A DNA stretch of 64,000 nucleotides from Cristatella mucedo (GCA_009760855.2 WPIO01000046.1:1-64000); one strand, 5' to 3'. Shown: positions 32,746 through 43,993, counted from the stretch's first letter. The notes: generated by a model not told the origin, from the letters alone. Program-made: numbers and translations.

Positions 32746-33223
32746 CAAGAGTTCAAACGGAGCCCCGCACGGCGAAACGCACTGGTCTGCATTAGGCAGC
32801 AGCCGCCGCCGCCGCCGCCGCAGCCGCAGCTTAGCACTTCCGAGCCGCACTTCCAGTCCGCATCAACCTAGCACGACAGCTTAGCCTTCTGCGGTCAGCA
32901 ACAATACCGCGGCCAGAGGCCGGGCGAGACCGTCCGTACACTCTCCGGATGCAGCTGGCTGCCCTTGACACATCCTTTGTGTTCCGGTGAAGCTCGTCCT
33001 GCGATTCGGGCCGACGTTGAGACTGGATTCCCAGCGGACCAGGAAGGGATTTCCTGTGTTGCACAAGGACAGAAGGACGCCGGCGTCACCGCCGTCACAC
33101 GAGAGACTGATTTGAGGAAATCCCCGCGTGGAAAGAACTCGGACGCTCCGCCCCCCAAAGCGGCGGCTGCTGCTGCTCACTTTGTTCGCTCGATGATGAG
33201 AATGAAAGAGTCGCACGCGCCGC

Positions 33224-33278
33224 ACGTCGTACGTACGCACGTACGTACGTACGTACGCCGCCTGTCTGTCTGTCTGTC
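33224..33278. repeat. (ACGT)n and (CTGT)n microsatellite
   Basis: CGTACGTACGCACGTACGTA... followed by CTGTCTGTCTGTCTGT. The ACGT run is self-complementary. Confidence 0.93.
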
Positions 33279-33436
33279 CGCCCATCCAGCGCTGCAAAGC
33301 AGTCAAGTCCGCACGCCGCCAGTCCACCGAGTCGCACCGACGTTACGCCTCCAGTCTCGGAGGCCGCCCGGTAAACAAGCCTGGGAGCGGAAGTCGCAGC
33401 CGCGAGTGCGCTAGCGATAATACCAAGAGTGGTACG

Positions 33437-33485
33437 TTTGTGTGGCGCTCTCGGAGAACTGAATCTCTTTCTGGGCACTTTGCAG
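33437..33485 (-). mobile_element. LINE-A/SINE-B tail relic
   Basis: GTGGCGCTCTCGGAGAACTG and AATCTCTTTCTGGGCACTTT are a reverse-oriented hairpin tail; no ATT or TA run remains. Confidence 0.7.
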
Positions 33486-34127
33486 GAGCTGTATAGAGAG
33501 CATTACCGAACGATTGGTGGTAAAAATCCGCAAGCGGCGGGCGCAGTGTAGGCAGTCACGTGCAGCACGCTCAAACCTGAAACCGCGAACGATTATTTCA
33601 GTGCGTACACAGGCTCCGCTTCGCGGCGTCTTCGGAGTAAGGAGTACAGCCTAAAAGGACGAGCGTTTGTATTTTGGGCTCGCGCTCGCTGTCGGCAACT
33701 GTGTCGCTTCCATGTCAACGAGCAGACGAGAAGCGGTCGAAGCGGGCGGTCGTCAGCTGCTCTAGCGTTCAAAAGAGGAGCGCTATTTCTCGAGCAGAAA
33801 TACTGAGCCCAGAGACCTCGACCCGTCCGAGCTATCAACTGCGGTGGCCCTTTGTTCTTCTTACTAAAGACAGGTTAAACAAGGTCGTGAAGCCGCAGTC
33901 AAAGCCGGTGTCAACTCAACTACTCGTCACTACGGTCAGCTGCGTTCCTTTTGCTGTGCCCAAAGTGGCCGGCCTTAATTTAAGCATGTTTTGCTCGATC
34001 TTTCGGCAGCTTTTGATACCATCGATCACAAAGTTCTTCTAGAGCGCCTCTCGTCTCGTCTGGGCATCACCGGCACTTGTCTGCAATGGTTCAGGTCCTA
34101 TGTCAGTGGGGACTCTAGAGTATTGAC

Positions 34128-34662
34128 TTGAACAGACAAAGATCATCTGAGGTACCTCTGAAATATGGCGTACCTCAGGGCTCCGTGCTAGGTCCGGTTC
34201 TTTTCACGGTTTATACTCTCCCTCTTGCTGATGTGATTGCCAAGCAAAATCTAGGCTTTCACTTTAATGCGGATGACACTCAGTTGTACCATTGCTTTGA
34301 TCCCTCCCAGCCTCCGAGCACCTCAAATTCTCTCAACTCACTTGCTGCATGTATTGATGACATCCGCGTATGGATGGCAGCAAATTTTCTAAAACTAAAC
34401 GATGATAAAACCTACTTATTAGTTATGGGCAAACCCAGTGTGATTCCGAAATTGGAAAGGCTGACGCTCAAAATTGGCTCTACCGCCAGCATATCTCCTG
34501 TTGAATCAGCTCCAAATCTAGGTGCCATATTCCAAAGCGACCTCTCGCTAGACGACCACATCGGCTCCACAGTCAAATCCGCCTATTTTCAGCTTCATAA
34601 CATTGCTAAAATTCGGGCTTGTTTCGATAAGGATACCACATCTAATTTGGTCCATGCATTCG
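34128..34662 (+). pseudogene. LINE-A reverse transcriptase fragment
   Basis: Encodes the palm and thumb: EVPLKYGVPQGSVLGP, then FNADDTQLYH, so the first residue of the YADD box is changed to Asn (TAT to AAT), then WMAANFLKLNDDKTYLL and SAYFQLHNIAKIRACF. Upstream sequence (33,985-34,127) encodes [11 protein letters not shown] in another frame; a single-base deletion in CAGTGGG-GACTC near 34,107 separates them. Inactive. Confidence 0.92.
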
Positions 34663-34840
34663 GAGCCGTGATGGCACACTAGGTAAGGCGGTTGCTTTCA
34701 CGCCCTCGGTCCCGAGGTCGTGGGTACGATTCCTGCGGTGGGCGATTGTTTATCACCACTGCAAGCGGTGGTGATAGCCGTAAAGGCTCTTCTATCGCTA
34801 TACAAAAAGAGGCTGTTAAATCAGCAAAGGGTTTATTTAT
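34663..34840 (+). mobile_element. SINE-A unit 1 of a tandem pair
   Basis: GAGCCGTGATGGCACACTAGG head, quoted in part as GAGCCGTGATGGCACACTAG, B box GGGTACGATTCC, perfect body hairpin TATCACCAC ... GTGGTGATA, end GGCTGTTAAATCAGC and GGTTTATTTAT. Young copy, nearly identical to 60,004-60,190. Confidence 0.93.
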
Positions 34841-35013
34841 GGTGAGCTGTAATGGCTCACTAGGTAAGGCGGTTGCTTTTCACGACCTCGGTCCCGAGGT
34901 CGTGGGTTCGAATCCTGTGGTGGGCGATCCTTTATCGCCACTGCAAGCGGTGGTGATAGCCGGCAAGGCTCTTCTGTCGCTATACAAAAAGAGGCTGTTA
35001 AATCAACTTTTTT
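34841..35013 (+). mobile_element. SINE-A unit 2 of a tandem pair
   Basis: Follows unit 1 directly (GTGAGCTGTAATGGCTCACT head; GGTTCGAATCC B box). Ends GGCTGTTAAATCAACTTTTTT at the return to LINE-A. The heads differ, so it is not a simple duplication of unit 1. Confidence 0.92.
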
Positions 35014-35484
35014 GTGACATCCCGTCTCGACTTCTGCAACTCACTGCTCGCTGGCCTACCGGCATGTGCGATCAGGCGATTGCAGCTGGTGCAAAACTCT
35101 GCAACTATGCTTGTCTGTCGTGAGCGTCGCAGTTGCCACATTACTCCACTTCTCGCCGACCTGCACTGGCTGCCAGTCAAGCAACGGATTGACTTCAAGG
35201 TTTTGTCGCTCACTTTTAGGTCCCTTCATTCTATGGCTCCAGCCTATCTCTCCGACATACTCCCCCATCAGGCCAAGCATCGTACCACCCGCTTTTCGGA
35301 ATCCAACAGTCTAGAAATACCTCGTACAAACCTTAAATCCTTTGGAGACCGTGCATTTAGTTCGTATTCTCCCAAAGCCTGGAACTTCCTCCCGACCTGT
35401 GTCAGAACATCTCCTGACCTGACCACATTTAAAAAGAACTTAAAAACACACCTATTTAGGACAGCATTTAGTGGGTCCCTGTGA
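35014..35484 (+). pseudogene. LINE-A ORF2 C-terminal part
   Basis: 156 codons from TSRLDFCNSLLAGLPACAIR to a full-length C-terminus THLFRTAFSGSL and TGA. In this copy the two positions that are stops in the 8.7-kb copy are Arg (CGA) and Cys (TGC). It is the downstream half of the SINE-interrupted ORF2. Confidence 0.92.
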
Positions 35485-35821
35485 TTCGTCTTTGATGTGC
35501 TTATGCGTGCTGACACTGTGCATGCTGCCACTAACCACATTTGCATGCTGACCCTGTGCATGTCACCCCTAAACATGTTATTCATTTTGTTTGTTTTTCA
35601 AGCATGATTTTACTTACCATTTAATTGCATTTCCCTTTCCAGCAAATGTAAAGCGCCTAGAAAGAGATTGAGTTCTCTGAGGGCGCTTTATCAAGTGCAT
35701 TATTATTAATATTATTATTTAGTAACCCGCTGGCAGTCCTATGCCGGAGCGCTATATCAGCCAGAATATGGCAGCCCTCGAGATTGCCTGCTAATCCTAA
35801 ATTACGACCGATTAATTATTA

Positions 35822-36312
35822 TTCTTTGGCTCCAGCCTACCTATCAGTTCTAACGATCCACCAGGCATAACATCGTACCACCCACTTTTTGGAATCCAAC
35901 TGTTTCCCTATACCTCGTACAAAACTCAAATCTGTTAGAGACCGTGCCTTAAGTTCGCATGCTTCCAAAGCCTGGAACTCATTCCCGACTTGCATCACGG
36001 CACCTGTTGACTCGTCCAAATTTAAAAAGAAACTGAAACTGCATCTATTTATCACAGCATTTGGTGGGTCCCTGGGATTCTTCGTTTATGTGCTTGCGAG
36101 TGCTGACGCTGTGCATGCTGCAACTAACCACACTTGCATGTTGACCCTGTGCATGTTACCTCCAGCCATATTATTCATGTTGTTCATTCAACGTGCTACC
36201 ACTGACTGATCGAGTTTCTTTTGCAGCAAATGTAAAGCGCCCGGGGAGAGAGAGAGAGAGAGAGAAATTGAGTTCTCTGGGGGCACTTTGTCAAGTGTAT
36301 TATTAATATTAA
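35822..36312 (+). mobile_element. Older LINE-A-like 3' end
   Basis: Encodes CFPIPRTKLKSVRDRALSSH and ASKAWNSFPTCITAPVD-like residues (106-codon frame from 35,889), then a 3' UTR and a hairpin tail whose stem region has expanded into (GA)n at about 36,245-36,264. Ends ATTATTAATATT. Confidence 0.87.
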
Positions 36313-36352
36313 AAATTAACGTGTCATTTTACAGCGCCATAAAGTACCAGAA

Positions 36353-36492
36353 TCTGGTTTGGTTCAGCGGTTAAAGGGCTCGCCCCGACCAAGGTCTGGC
36401 TGAGGTCGTGGGCTCGATTGAGCCCGGAGGCATATGTGAAGCGCCTGAATAGAGATTAAGTTCTCTTGGGGCGCTGTACAAATGAATTGGAT
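36353..36492 (+). mobile_element. SINE-B copy, full length
   Basis: TGGTTTGGTTCAGCGGTTAA head, B box region with a small GATTGAGCCC insertion, hairpin GAAGCGCCTGAATAGAGATT ... TTGGGGCGCT, end GTACAAATGAATTGG. Confidence 0.88.
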
Positions 36493-36496
36493 ATTT

Positions 36497-36606
36497 TCTT
36501 TTTAATCTCTAGCCAGACGCCTCACATGCACCGTCGGGCTCGAGCATACGACCTTCCGTTGGTCAAAGGCGAGACCCCCTTCACCCCTGAACCAGGCCAG
36601 GGCGCC
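36497..36606 (-). mobile_element. SINE-B copy, opposite orientation
   Basis: Minus strand: head GGTTCAGGGGTGAAGGGG, shared box GCTCGAGCCCGACGG-like, then GTGAGGCGTCTGGCTAGAGA. The hairpin 3' half is lost. With the preceding copy it forms an inverted tail-to-tail pair. Confidence 0.75.
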
Positions 36607-37959
36607 GGGCTTGTGCGTGCAGCTTGTGGTCGTTAGTCGCCATACTGTGGGCTCCTAGGCGGCCAGTCTTGCTTTGCACTTCGAGGTCGCACCAAGGGCG
36701 AGCCAGCGCGTCGCGCGACGCGACGCGAGCCCACCCTCGCGTCGCGTCGCTGGCGAGCCTGCGCTCGCGTCGCGTCGCGCGTCGCGTCGCACGTCGTGGG
36801 CGAGCCAGCGTGAACTGGCCGAGCACTCAGGCCACGCGTCGTGCCGCGCGGGCGAGCCCTCGTGCACCGGCGGAGCACCCAGGCCACGTGTCTCCAGACA
36901 GCGAGTAGTGCGACTAGTTGGTTGGTTTTCGAAGTGCCGGCAGCTTCATAGATATTTGGCATGCGTGGCCAAGGACTAGCAACGTTACCAGCGCTGCGCA
37001 CGCGGCAAAGGTCTCTGGTGCATAAGCCGTCGCAGTGCTCGTGCGTTGTAGTTGTCTTCTTTGTTTGGCATGCGAGCGTCTTAGAGATCGTTCGGGCGAC
37101 GCTAGGAACAATAACGGCGCCAGAGTAGAGCGCCTTTTCGTCGTTTAGGCGAGTGTCGTTTACAGCTCTTACGTTTACGATACGAAGTCCGAGGATGCAC
37201 ATACAAGTTTACTGAAATTGACGTTGTGATAGTCCGTAGGGTTGGTAGACCAGATCCAATTGTCGCTTGTTGCGTGTGGTTAACGTACAGAAAAGAAGCG
37301 TGCCATTCCGTCCAGTAGCCTCGCCACCGTTGAGCAGATCGTTTCAGTTTATAAGTAGTCGAAGATACTCCTGGCAGAGACTAAGCGGTGATGACTTAAG
37401 CATGTTTGCAAGCTTTTCTATAATGAAGCTAGGGAACACTCTGGAAGGTTTTTCCCAGTCACCTATTATAGGTCCCTAACAACCTCTCAGAAGAATAACC
37501 AATATCTTCCCTCCACCCGCCAGCGTCCTGACAGCCGCTGACCCAATCTCCCGAAACTCTTTTAATTTAGGCTTGAATGTAAAAAAGTAACACTTGGAAC
37601 GGTATAGGTTCAGAAGTGATGACGGTCGCTGGTAGCCGAACACAAAAGCAGCAGTCGATAGCAGATATGTGGCATTTTGCAAAATAAAGCGTATCTCCGT
37701 GCCTTCACGAACGCCACAAATCGAGCTCGTACAGTTGCAGCGGCCATTTGATGCCAAAGCTTTTGGCAGCTGTCGGAGCATCGCGACGAATCTAAAAGAT
37801 GTCAGTAGAGCCCCGGCCCTTGCACTCTGCTCTTACCGGCCAGTTTTACGCTCGAGGCAACGTTGTCAGGGGGCGCATTAGCTCGTCGTGCGTTTATCAA
37901 AAGATTTACAGTATTCTTAGTTCGATCGGATCCTTTCAAACCATTCCCTTGCAGCTAGA
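36607..37959. other. CpG-dense block and unassigned sequence
   Basis: 36,690-36,880 is dominated by CGCGTCGCGACG words and is extremely CpG-rich, possibly a local tandem expansion. The rest has no gene or repeat family I recognise. Confidence 0.4.
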
Positions 37960-38162
37960 CTGCCACTAGCCACATTTGCATGCTGACCCTGTGCATGTCA
38001 CCCCTAACCATATTACTCATTTTGTTTGTTTATCAAGCATGATATTACTCACCATTCGATTGCATTTCCCTTTGCAGCAAATGTAAAGCGCATAGAAAGA
38101 GATTGAGTTCTCTGAGGGTGCTTTATCAAGTGCATTATTATTATTATTATTATTATTATTAT
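37960..38162 (+). mobile_element. LINE-A 3' UTR and tail
   Basis: From GCCACTAGCCACATTTGCAT through TTTGTTTGTTTATCAAGCAT, hairpin (one stem mutation, GGGTGCTTTATC) and a long (ATT)n. Confidence 0.92.
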
Positions 38163-38504
38163 CAAGAGTCTTTGAAGCTCTACGGACACAGCGAAGCTAA
38201 CACCGGTTGCCAGCTCAGATCCTCTTCTGATGGAACGGAATAAGTATAGTCGGTTTGGTTTCATATCGCAAGAAATAGCCGACAAAGCGGTATATTTCAA
38301 AGTCAAACTTAAGTAAGTTCTATAACCTATAGGTAGGAGCACAATATGCAGGCCTAGCCACTGAATTTATCCAGTTACCAACAATAAGCTAGCTACTAAA
38401 TGTTGTTTATGAACTGGAGGAGCACATTTCGCATTGACCAAAGTGAAATTTACATCCCTTAAAACAGTGGGGCTAAATCATAATCCAAGATACTTGAACC
38501 AATA

Positions 38505-38645
38505 CAGCCTTTAGCCCGTACATAGCGGTAGAAGAGCATTTGAGGCTACCATCCCGTTTGCAGCAGGCGATCAAATAGTGTCTGCTGCAGAAATCGAACC
38601 CCCGACCAATGCAACCAGCGGAGCCTTAGGGTTAGGGACCAAGGA
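38505..38645 (-). mobile_element. SINE-A copy, diverged
   Basis: TACATAGCGGTAGAAGAGCA, GGCTACCATCCCGTTTGCAG and B-box complement GAAATCGAACCCC match SINE-A on the minus strand. Confidence 0.68.
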
Positions 38646-38658
38646 TGCTCTTATTATA

Positions 38659-38697
38659 CGACCGACGAGTGACGTTCCGTCCACTCGTCGATCGTTC
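38659..38697. repeat. 39-bp dispersed palindromic repeat, copy 1
   Basis: Contains the inverted repeat CGACGAGTG (38,663-38,671) / CACTCGTCG (38,682-38,690) with a 10-nt loop. The full 39 bp recur exactly at 44,957-44,995. Confidence 0.92.
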
Positions 38698-38755
38698 GGG
38701 TTGGCCACTGGCAGCTGCGTCTCCGAGGCCAAGTGGGTCGCTGCTTTAGATGCGA

Positions 38756-39196
38756 TTAGACGGGTCGTGCTGTGCCTCTCGCCGTCGATTGAGAGCTTCC
38801 GTGGAAGACAGCATTGCTGGCCATTGGTCGTAAAAGTGTTCCCTCAGCAGAACTCGTAACATTCGCGATGAGGTCGGGCACTAGAAGTGCCCGAACCAAA
38901 GGGTCCGCTGGTACTTGGGCCGCAGGCCCGACAGTGGGGCTACGCAGGCTGCCGCCCATCTTTTCCAATCCGTTAATGTCTGTCATTCCGTAAGCAGCAG
39001 CGACTTCTTCAGCACCAAGGCTGCCTGCGGTCATGGCTTGAGTGCTCAAAGCAAGGCCGCTGCAGGCGAGGCGAAGTTTGTACCGTCGGTCGCCAGGCTT
39101 GGCTGTCAGTCTCGGCTCGCTGTCCTCGCTGGCGTCGGCATCGTCCTCTTCCAGATCTGGTACGGGGCCAGTCCGTCGCTGGTTTTGTCTGAGCAA
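38756..39196 (-). pseudogene. Unrecognised ORF, possibly decayed
   Basis: 146 codons: an acidic start (PDLEEDDADASEDSEPR), a basic patch (KPGDRRYKLRL), then SGLALSTQAMTAGSLGAEEV and SPTVGPAAQVPADPLVRALL. The same strand stays protein-like upstream to about 39,330 (VNIGSTDVAVEDTTIVSEHD) in another frame, as if one frameshift near 39,235 had broken a longer frame. No family recognised. A retroelement gag-type protein or a host exon are both possible. Confidence 0.3.
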
Positions 39197-39335
39197 ACTA
39201 GCGAGCCGACAGTTTCTCCTCAGTTTGGCGACATCAGCCTTTCAACAGTATTGTCGTGTTCAGATACGATTGTCGTATCTTCTACAGCGACGTCGGTACT
39301 ACCAATGTTTACTATTCTCGGATCGGTAATCTGAT

Positions 39336-40504
39336 TACTTCCTTGCTACATTGCTACGGTTCGTGGGGACCTGACTATGGTGGCACACTCTATCATTGAC
39401 ACGGTGACAACTCCTGCTGACTGGGCGAAAAACCGATATCGGAGACTCGTTAGCGGCATTGCGATTGGCTATAGAAATAGAGGAGAAGCAGGTACTCATT
39501 CGTCGAAGCGTCAGCGTTCGCTGTTCTGGCTTCATGCACGAGCTGACTCGTAAGCTCGAGATTGGTCTGCAGAACTGTTGGACGCACGCATGCAGCAGGA
39601 TTAGAATAGTCTCGCTTATGAACTGCTGGTGACTAGCATGGACCCGTCCTCTTTTTGGTTACTGGCGGATCGCAAATGACATGGCAGTTGTTATCTATGT
39701 ATATTTATGCAAGAAGTCGCACACCCGAAGATCGAATCGACAATACGGCAGGCAGTGTATTAACAATTGCAGGAAGCCACGAAAGAGCTAACGACCGTCA
39801 TGACCGATCCTAGCTCCTGAGAATCTCAAAGCGTGTCACTGGGTCCTCTGTTTTCCTTCTTCGACTTCCGCCGACGTAGTAGGCTCACGGGGTACTTCGG
39901 ACCCTACATCATTGCTAGGTTTTAGGGTTTTGTAAGTGCGGCACTCGCAGTACGTTACTGTAGCAATATTCTGCTGCATCGGGTCACGCGTAACGCAGGC
40001 ATGGCGAATTTATACATTCAGGTGCTCCGTACGCCACGCGCGATTTAAAGTGCCGGCCCGAGCCTAGCAGATGCCGTCGCTCGGCATGCTGCTCCTCAGG
40101 CGACGACCTCTTTAGAACCTGTCGGTTGAGCATGCTATGCCCGCTGCTCATAGCGAGGCTTGGAGGGTCTCATCATCACCGACATCCCTGACCGGAGACG
40201 CTCTATCGCTGGCTGCACATATTCAGTGCTAATAGTTAATACGACCCTCGTCGACCTCGTCGAATCCACCGCGGCACCCATTGCCCCTAACAGAAGCCGT
40301 CCAAGTTTGGCCTTCCGGGAGGCTCGGCATTGTTGCAAACCTGGTGTCGCTGCTGCTATGTCCGGACAGACTAGACCACAAACGCAGCGTTCGTAACAGC
40401 ACCGGTATCAGCTGACAGGCGACGAATGCCGGCGAAGGCCTGCAAGTTGTAATCACGGATGGCGACCTGTATGTACAGCACCAATGCACTCAGGTTAGCC
40501 GATA
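39336..40504. other. No recognised feature
   Basis: Both strands have only short frames. No member of the repeat families is visible. Confidence 0.4.
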
Positions 40505-40731
40505 GTAGCGTGTCGCCGTCTGTAACTCCACAAAGCCACAAAGACTAGGCGGGTGTTACGCTGGAGCGTTTTTTATAGCGTAGCACTCACAGCCTATGAG
40601 GTTTTCGGTACGCATTCTTTAGCCAATAGACTTCTTCTCACACAAAAAGAGAAAATGAGAAGCATAGCTGAATCAGGAGAGGAGTTGAAGTAGTGAGTAG
40701 CTTGGAAGTAAAAGTTTAGGACCACTGGAAA

Positions 40732-40908
40732 TGAATGACTAGCTGATTCAACAGCCTCTTTTATATAGCGACAGAAGAGCCTTTACGGCTATCACCACCG
40801 CTTGAGGTGGCGATAAAGGATCGTCCAACACAGGATTTGAACCCACGACCTCGGGCCAAGGTCGTGAAAAGCAACCACCTTACCGAGTGAGCCATCACGG
40901 CTCACCAA
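40732..40908 (-). mobile_element. SINE-A nested in LINE-B, with target duplication
   Basis: Flanked by GGAAA at 40,727-40,731 and 40,909-40,913. Removing it restores LINE-B continuity (ACCACTGGAAA to GGATGGGCC). B box GGTTCAAATCC and A box TGGCTCACTCGG on the minus strand. Confidence 0.92.
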
Positions 40909-40913
40909 GGAAA

Positions 40914-41267
40914 GGATGGGCCGTGGTCGGCAGCAGCAGAGTAGCTGTCGCTTCGTAAGACTTGTGAAAGTGAGTTCCAAAGTCTAGGACCCGCAGAGCA
41001 AACGTTTCTGTCGCCCACGGTCTTTAAGCTGTAGAATAGAACAGCTAATTTATTGACCATACAAGATCTGAGGGCACGAGGAGGCTGAAGCTGGTGCAGC
41101 AGTTCAGCTAGGTAAGAAGGAGCCAAGCTACGACAGGCCTTGTAGGGCAGTGTTAAAACTTTGCTTTGTTCCCGTTGATCAACCGGCAGCCACCCTAGCT
41201 CTTTTAGCAGAGGAGACACGTGGTCAAACCTCTGGGATTTGCAAACTAGCCTTGCAGCCATATTCAT
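40914..41267 (-). pseudogene. LINE-B ORF2 C-terminal part
   Basis: Encodes ARLVCKSQRFDHVSPLLKEL, GWLPVDQRE, YLAELLHQLQPPRALRS and TVGDRNVCSAGPRLWNSL, then SDSYSAAADHGPSF, where SINE-A interrupts it. Matches the LINE-B copies at 15.9 and 47.3 kb. Confidence 0.88.
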
Positions 41268-41625
41268 AGCCAGCTACAGTGGCCTAGTGGCTTTTTTAAT
41301 AGCTGAGCCAAAAGAGAATAGCAATAATGAAGCAGAGCCAGATCTATGGAGCTAGTTAAAGTTTACGCAACATATCTCCGTGGAAGACAGTTCCTAATTT
41401 TAGATAGGGATCGGACGAGATGGGTAGCTGTGGAAGCAGTCTTCTTAACGAAACTTGAAAATTTAGGCAGCTGCTAAAGGTGACACCTACATTCCGAGAG
41501 CATGGTCGCACAAAAGCGTCACCTTTTGGAAAAGCAAAGCCTTCTTGTCAAGCCACATGCTTAGGGTGTCCTATTAGCAGCGCTTCAGTTTTATCGTCGT
41601 TAGTTTAAGAAAATTTGCCCGTCAT

Positions 41626-42129
41626 TCAGGATCGAATTTCGGCAAGGCAAGCATTCAGTTTATCAGTTGCTGTAGCAGATTCTGACGGTTTAAATGACAA
41701 GTACAGCTGAATATCGTCAGCATAAATGTGATATCCTATTCCATCGGCCTTTATAACTTTTCCCAGAGGTTGAGTAAAAATGGAGAACAGCAAGAGACTG
41801 AGGACGGACCCTTGAAGGACTCCGCAGGTGACTGGTCTGGTAGATGAGACCTGACCTCCGTACAACACGGATTTAACATGATCGGTAAAATGTAATATAA
41901 ACCACGCCAGTACCTCGTCTTCCAGATCGATTACTGCTCTCGATTGTTCAAGTAGGACATAGTGATCAATGGTGTCGAAGGCAGCTGATAGATCTTGCAG
42001 GGGTAGGGCTGTGACCTTCCCGTCATCGCTGGTGCATATGATGTCATTGGTTAGACAAAGAAGGGCAGTTTCAGTGGAGTGCTGCCGCTTTTTCCCCGAT
42101 TGCAATTTTTTTGAAATTGCAGTCTTCAA
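41626..42129 (-). pseudogene. LINE-B reverse transcriptase core
   Basis: 167 codons: [34 protein letters not shown] (first catalytic Asp), VLQGSVLSLLLFSIF and HIYADDIQLYLSF (YADD catalytic box). Compared with LINE-A the core shares the same L2/CR1 signature but differs at many residues, so LINE-B is a separate family. Usual flanking motifs continue in other frames on both sides (WM-NFLKLNDDKTEAL equivalent near 41,600), so the gene is frameshifted. Upstream endonuclease sequence is not present. Confidence 0.9.
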
Positions 42130-42691
42130 TGTGTGCTACCAGCTGCTGAGCGACAATTTCTCAAGGAACTTTGGGAAAAAAGAAAAAAGGAAAACTGGGC
42201 GATGGTTTGCAAGGATCTCTGTCATCTAATCCATGCTTTTTTAAGTGTCGGTCTAACGATAGCCGACTTGAAGGACTTGAGTGCAACCCCTTTTTCCAGA
42301 AAAGCATCAACAATCTCGGTTATGGCTGGGCTAAGTTGGTCTGCCGATGTTGTGTGAGCCTTCTGCTTCTGCTACTGTAATGAGTGCAGCAGCATTCGGT
42401 CATTAATGTATACCCGCCTGCAGCAAGTGGTTGGGCAATTGACTCGGCAAAGCGTCAGGCCTTCGATGTAAGGATGTTGCGCGCCACAGCTCCACTTCCC
42501 CATCTACGGGAGTCAGCCAGCACTCACATGCACGTTGAGAGAAATGAAGACTGAGTCTCGTTTATCGCTCACATCCGTGCCGTGCCTCCATGAGACTCCA
42601 CTAGAGCTGCTGCCGCTGAAGCCACAGCAGTACTACACTAGCAAAGACCGCAGCGATGAGTATAGGATCCTCAGGGTAACTAGTTCCTTAG

Positions 42692-42985
42692 CTATGGACT
42701 TCTTACGCAACGACAACTTCTCTCCTGCTTCCGACTATGGCTCATCCTCTCCAGCGGTCCTGAGCTGCAACCTCCGTGCGACTCACTACGTCTACTGCTC
42801 TCCTCACTCTGCTAGGCTTCCAACTTTCTCTTTGTTGCGTGAGACGAAGTCTGTTGGCTACCGAATGCGCACCGAAAGCCGCTTAGGCTGTGAGTGCGCC
42901 ACACAAAACTCTCCTGCGTAACACCAACGTAGTGTTCGTTGCTTTTTGGAGTTACCGACGGAGATACGTTACGTTACATTACATA
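42692..42985 (+). mobile_element. LINE-B 3' end
   Basis: FLRNDNFSPASDYGSSSPAV and VGYRMRTESRLGCECATQNS frames, ending ACCGACGGAGATACGTTACG and TTACATTACAT. Opposite orientation to the neighbouring LINE-B. Confidence 0.87.
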
Positions 42986-43989
42986 ATTGCATCTTGTGTT
43001 GAATCCCTTTCCTGTTGATAAGCATTCTCGATACAGTTCATAGTTCTATACCCTGGGTCATTTTTAATATGCTAATAATGAAGAAAACTTTCATAATCTT
43101 ACTTAATTTTACTAAAAATGTGGAGGCAATAAACAGCACACATGCAGGCCCACAATATAGTGGCGCGTCTAGCTGGAGTTCAAATTTTAAGTGTTATCGG
43201 TAGCATTGCAAAGCATGCTGCAGGCCTACGACATATAAATATAACATAACAGAGGCGACAACAAAATGAGATCAGAACGCCAAGTGGCTTTGAGTAGCGC
43301 ATAATTTGCTGCGAAAGCCCGGCAGGTCGCCGAATAAGCCGAAAATGTATTGTGGAGCCTGCAATGACGCACGGCTCGAAACTCGCCCAAATGAATTCGG
43401 TGTGGGTTTCGCAGGCTTGACGAGCTTGTAGAGGAGATATCGCGGAGAAATGAGGACCAACTGCATGCAGCAGCATTTCTAAGGAGATGCGCGATAACTT
43501 ACCGATCGACTAAAACGCGAAATGCTGCAACTGGTGAGCCACGCCCCGGAAGTTCGCAGTTTCCAAGTCGGTCAGTTTTGACCACATTACGTTTTTTCTC
43601 ACGTTTTAACGTTAATTTTTACTCTTTTACTTCCTTAAAATGCCTCGCCTCGTCGTCGAGCGTCGCTGCGCCAGCGGCGACGCTCTCGTTAAAGGCTGCC
43701 TCTGCAATCTGCCGGCGGAGGTAGTGCCACCAATGGTTGCCGCTTTAGGCCGTTGGTGTAAGCATCTGCTTTGGGGGCAGCAGTTGTACTCAATGTATTA
43801 GCGGCCGTTGACGTACGCTTTTTATAGCTGAACCGTTCACCCAAGGTTCTTACGTATCCGCGTCGCCTGCGAAACCGCCTAAAGCTACTGCAATCCACGT
43901 GGACCTCAGCTGTTGGGTTTATAGATAGCACCGTGCAATTCGTATCCTTGTGTGACTACTGCTAGCTTAATGGGCTGAAGAAGGCCGCC
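42986..43989. other. No recognised feature
   Basis: AT-rich then mixed. Minus frames at 43,180-43,476 and 43,689-43,931 are short and not recognised. Confidence 0.4.
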
Positions 43990-43993
43990 ATTT

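Larger units (their letters stand above)
33985..35721 (+). mobile_element. LINE-A copy split by a SINE-A pair
   Basis: LINE-A begins at the residues [11 protein letters not shown] (33,985), runs to CATGCATTCG at 34,662, is interrupted by two SINE-A units, and resumes at 35,014 with GTGACATCCCGTCTCGAC, continuing through the 3' UTR, the intact hairpin and (ATT)n. The two halves are contiguous in the reference copy at 10,190-10,210. Confidence 0.93.
40505..42360 (-). mobile_element. LINE-B, longest copy, interrupted by SINE-A
   Basis: Minus-strand L2-like LINE. From about 42,360 it encodes SPAITEIVDAFLEKGVALKS and IVRPTLKKA, then VSKVLEK, the reverse transcriptase core, the thumb and C-terminus, down to the 3' end at 40,505. 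The SINE-A at 40,732-40,908 splits the C-terminal region. Many stops and frameshifts. The (CATTA)n end is nearly absent. Confidence 0.88.
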
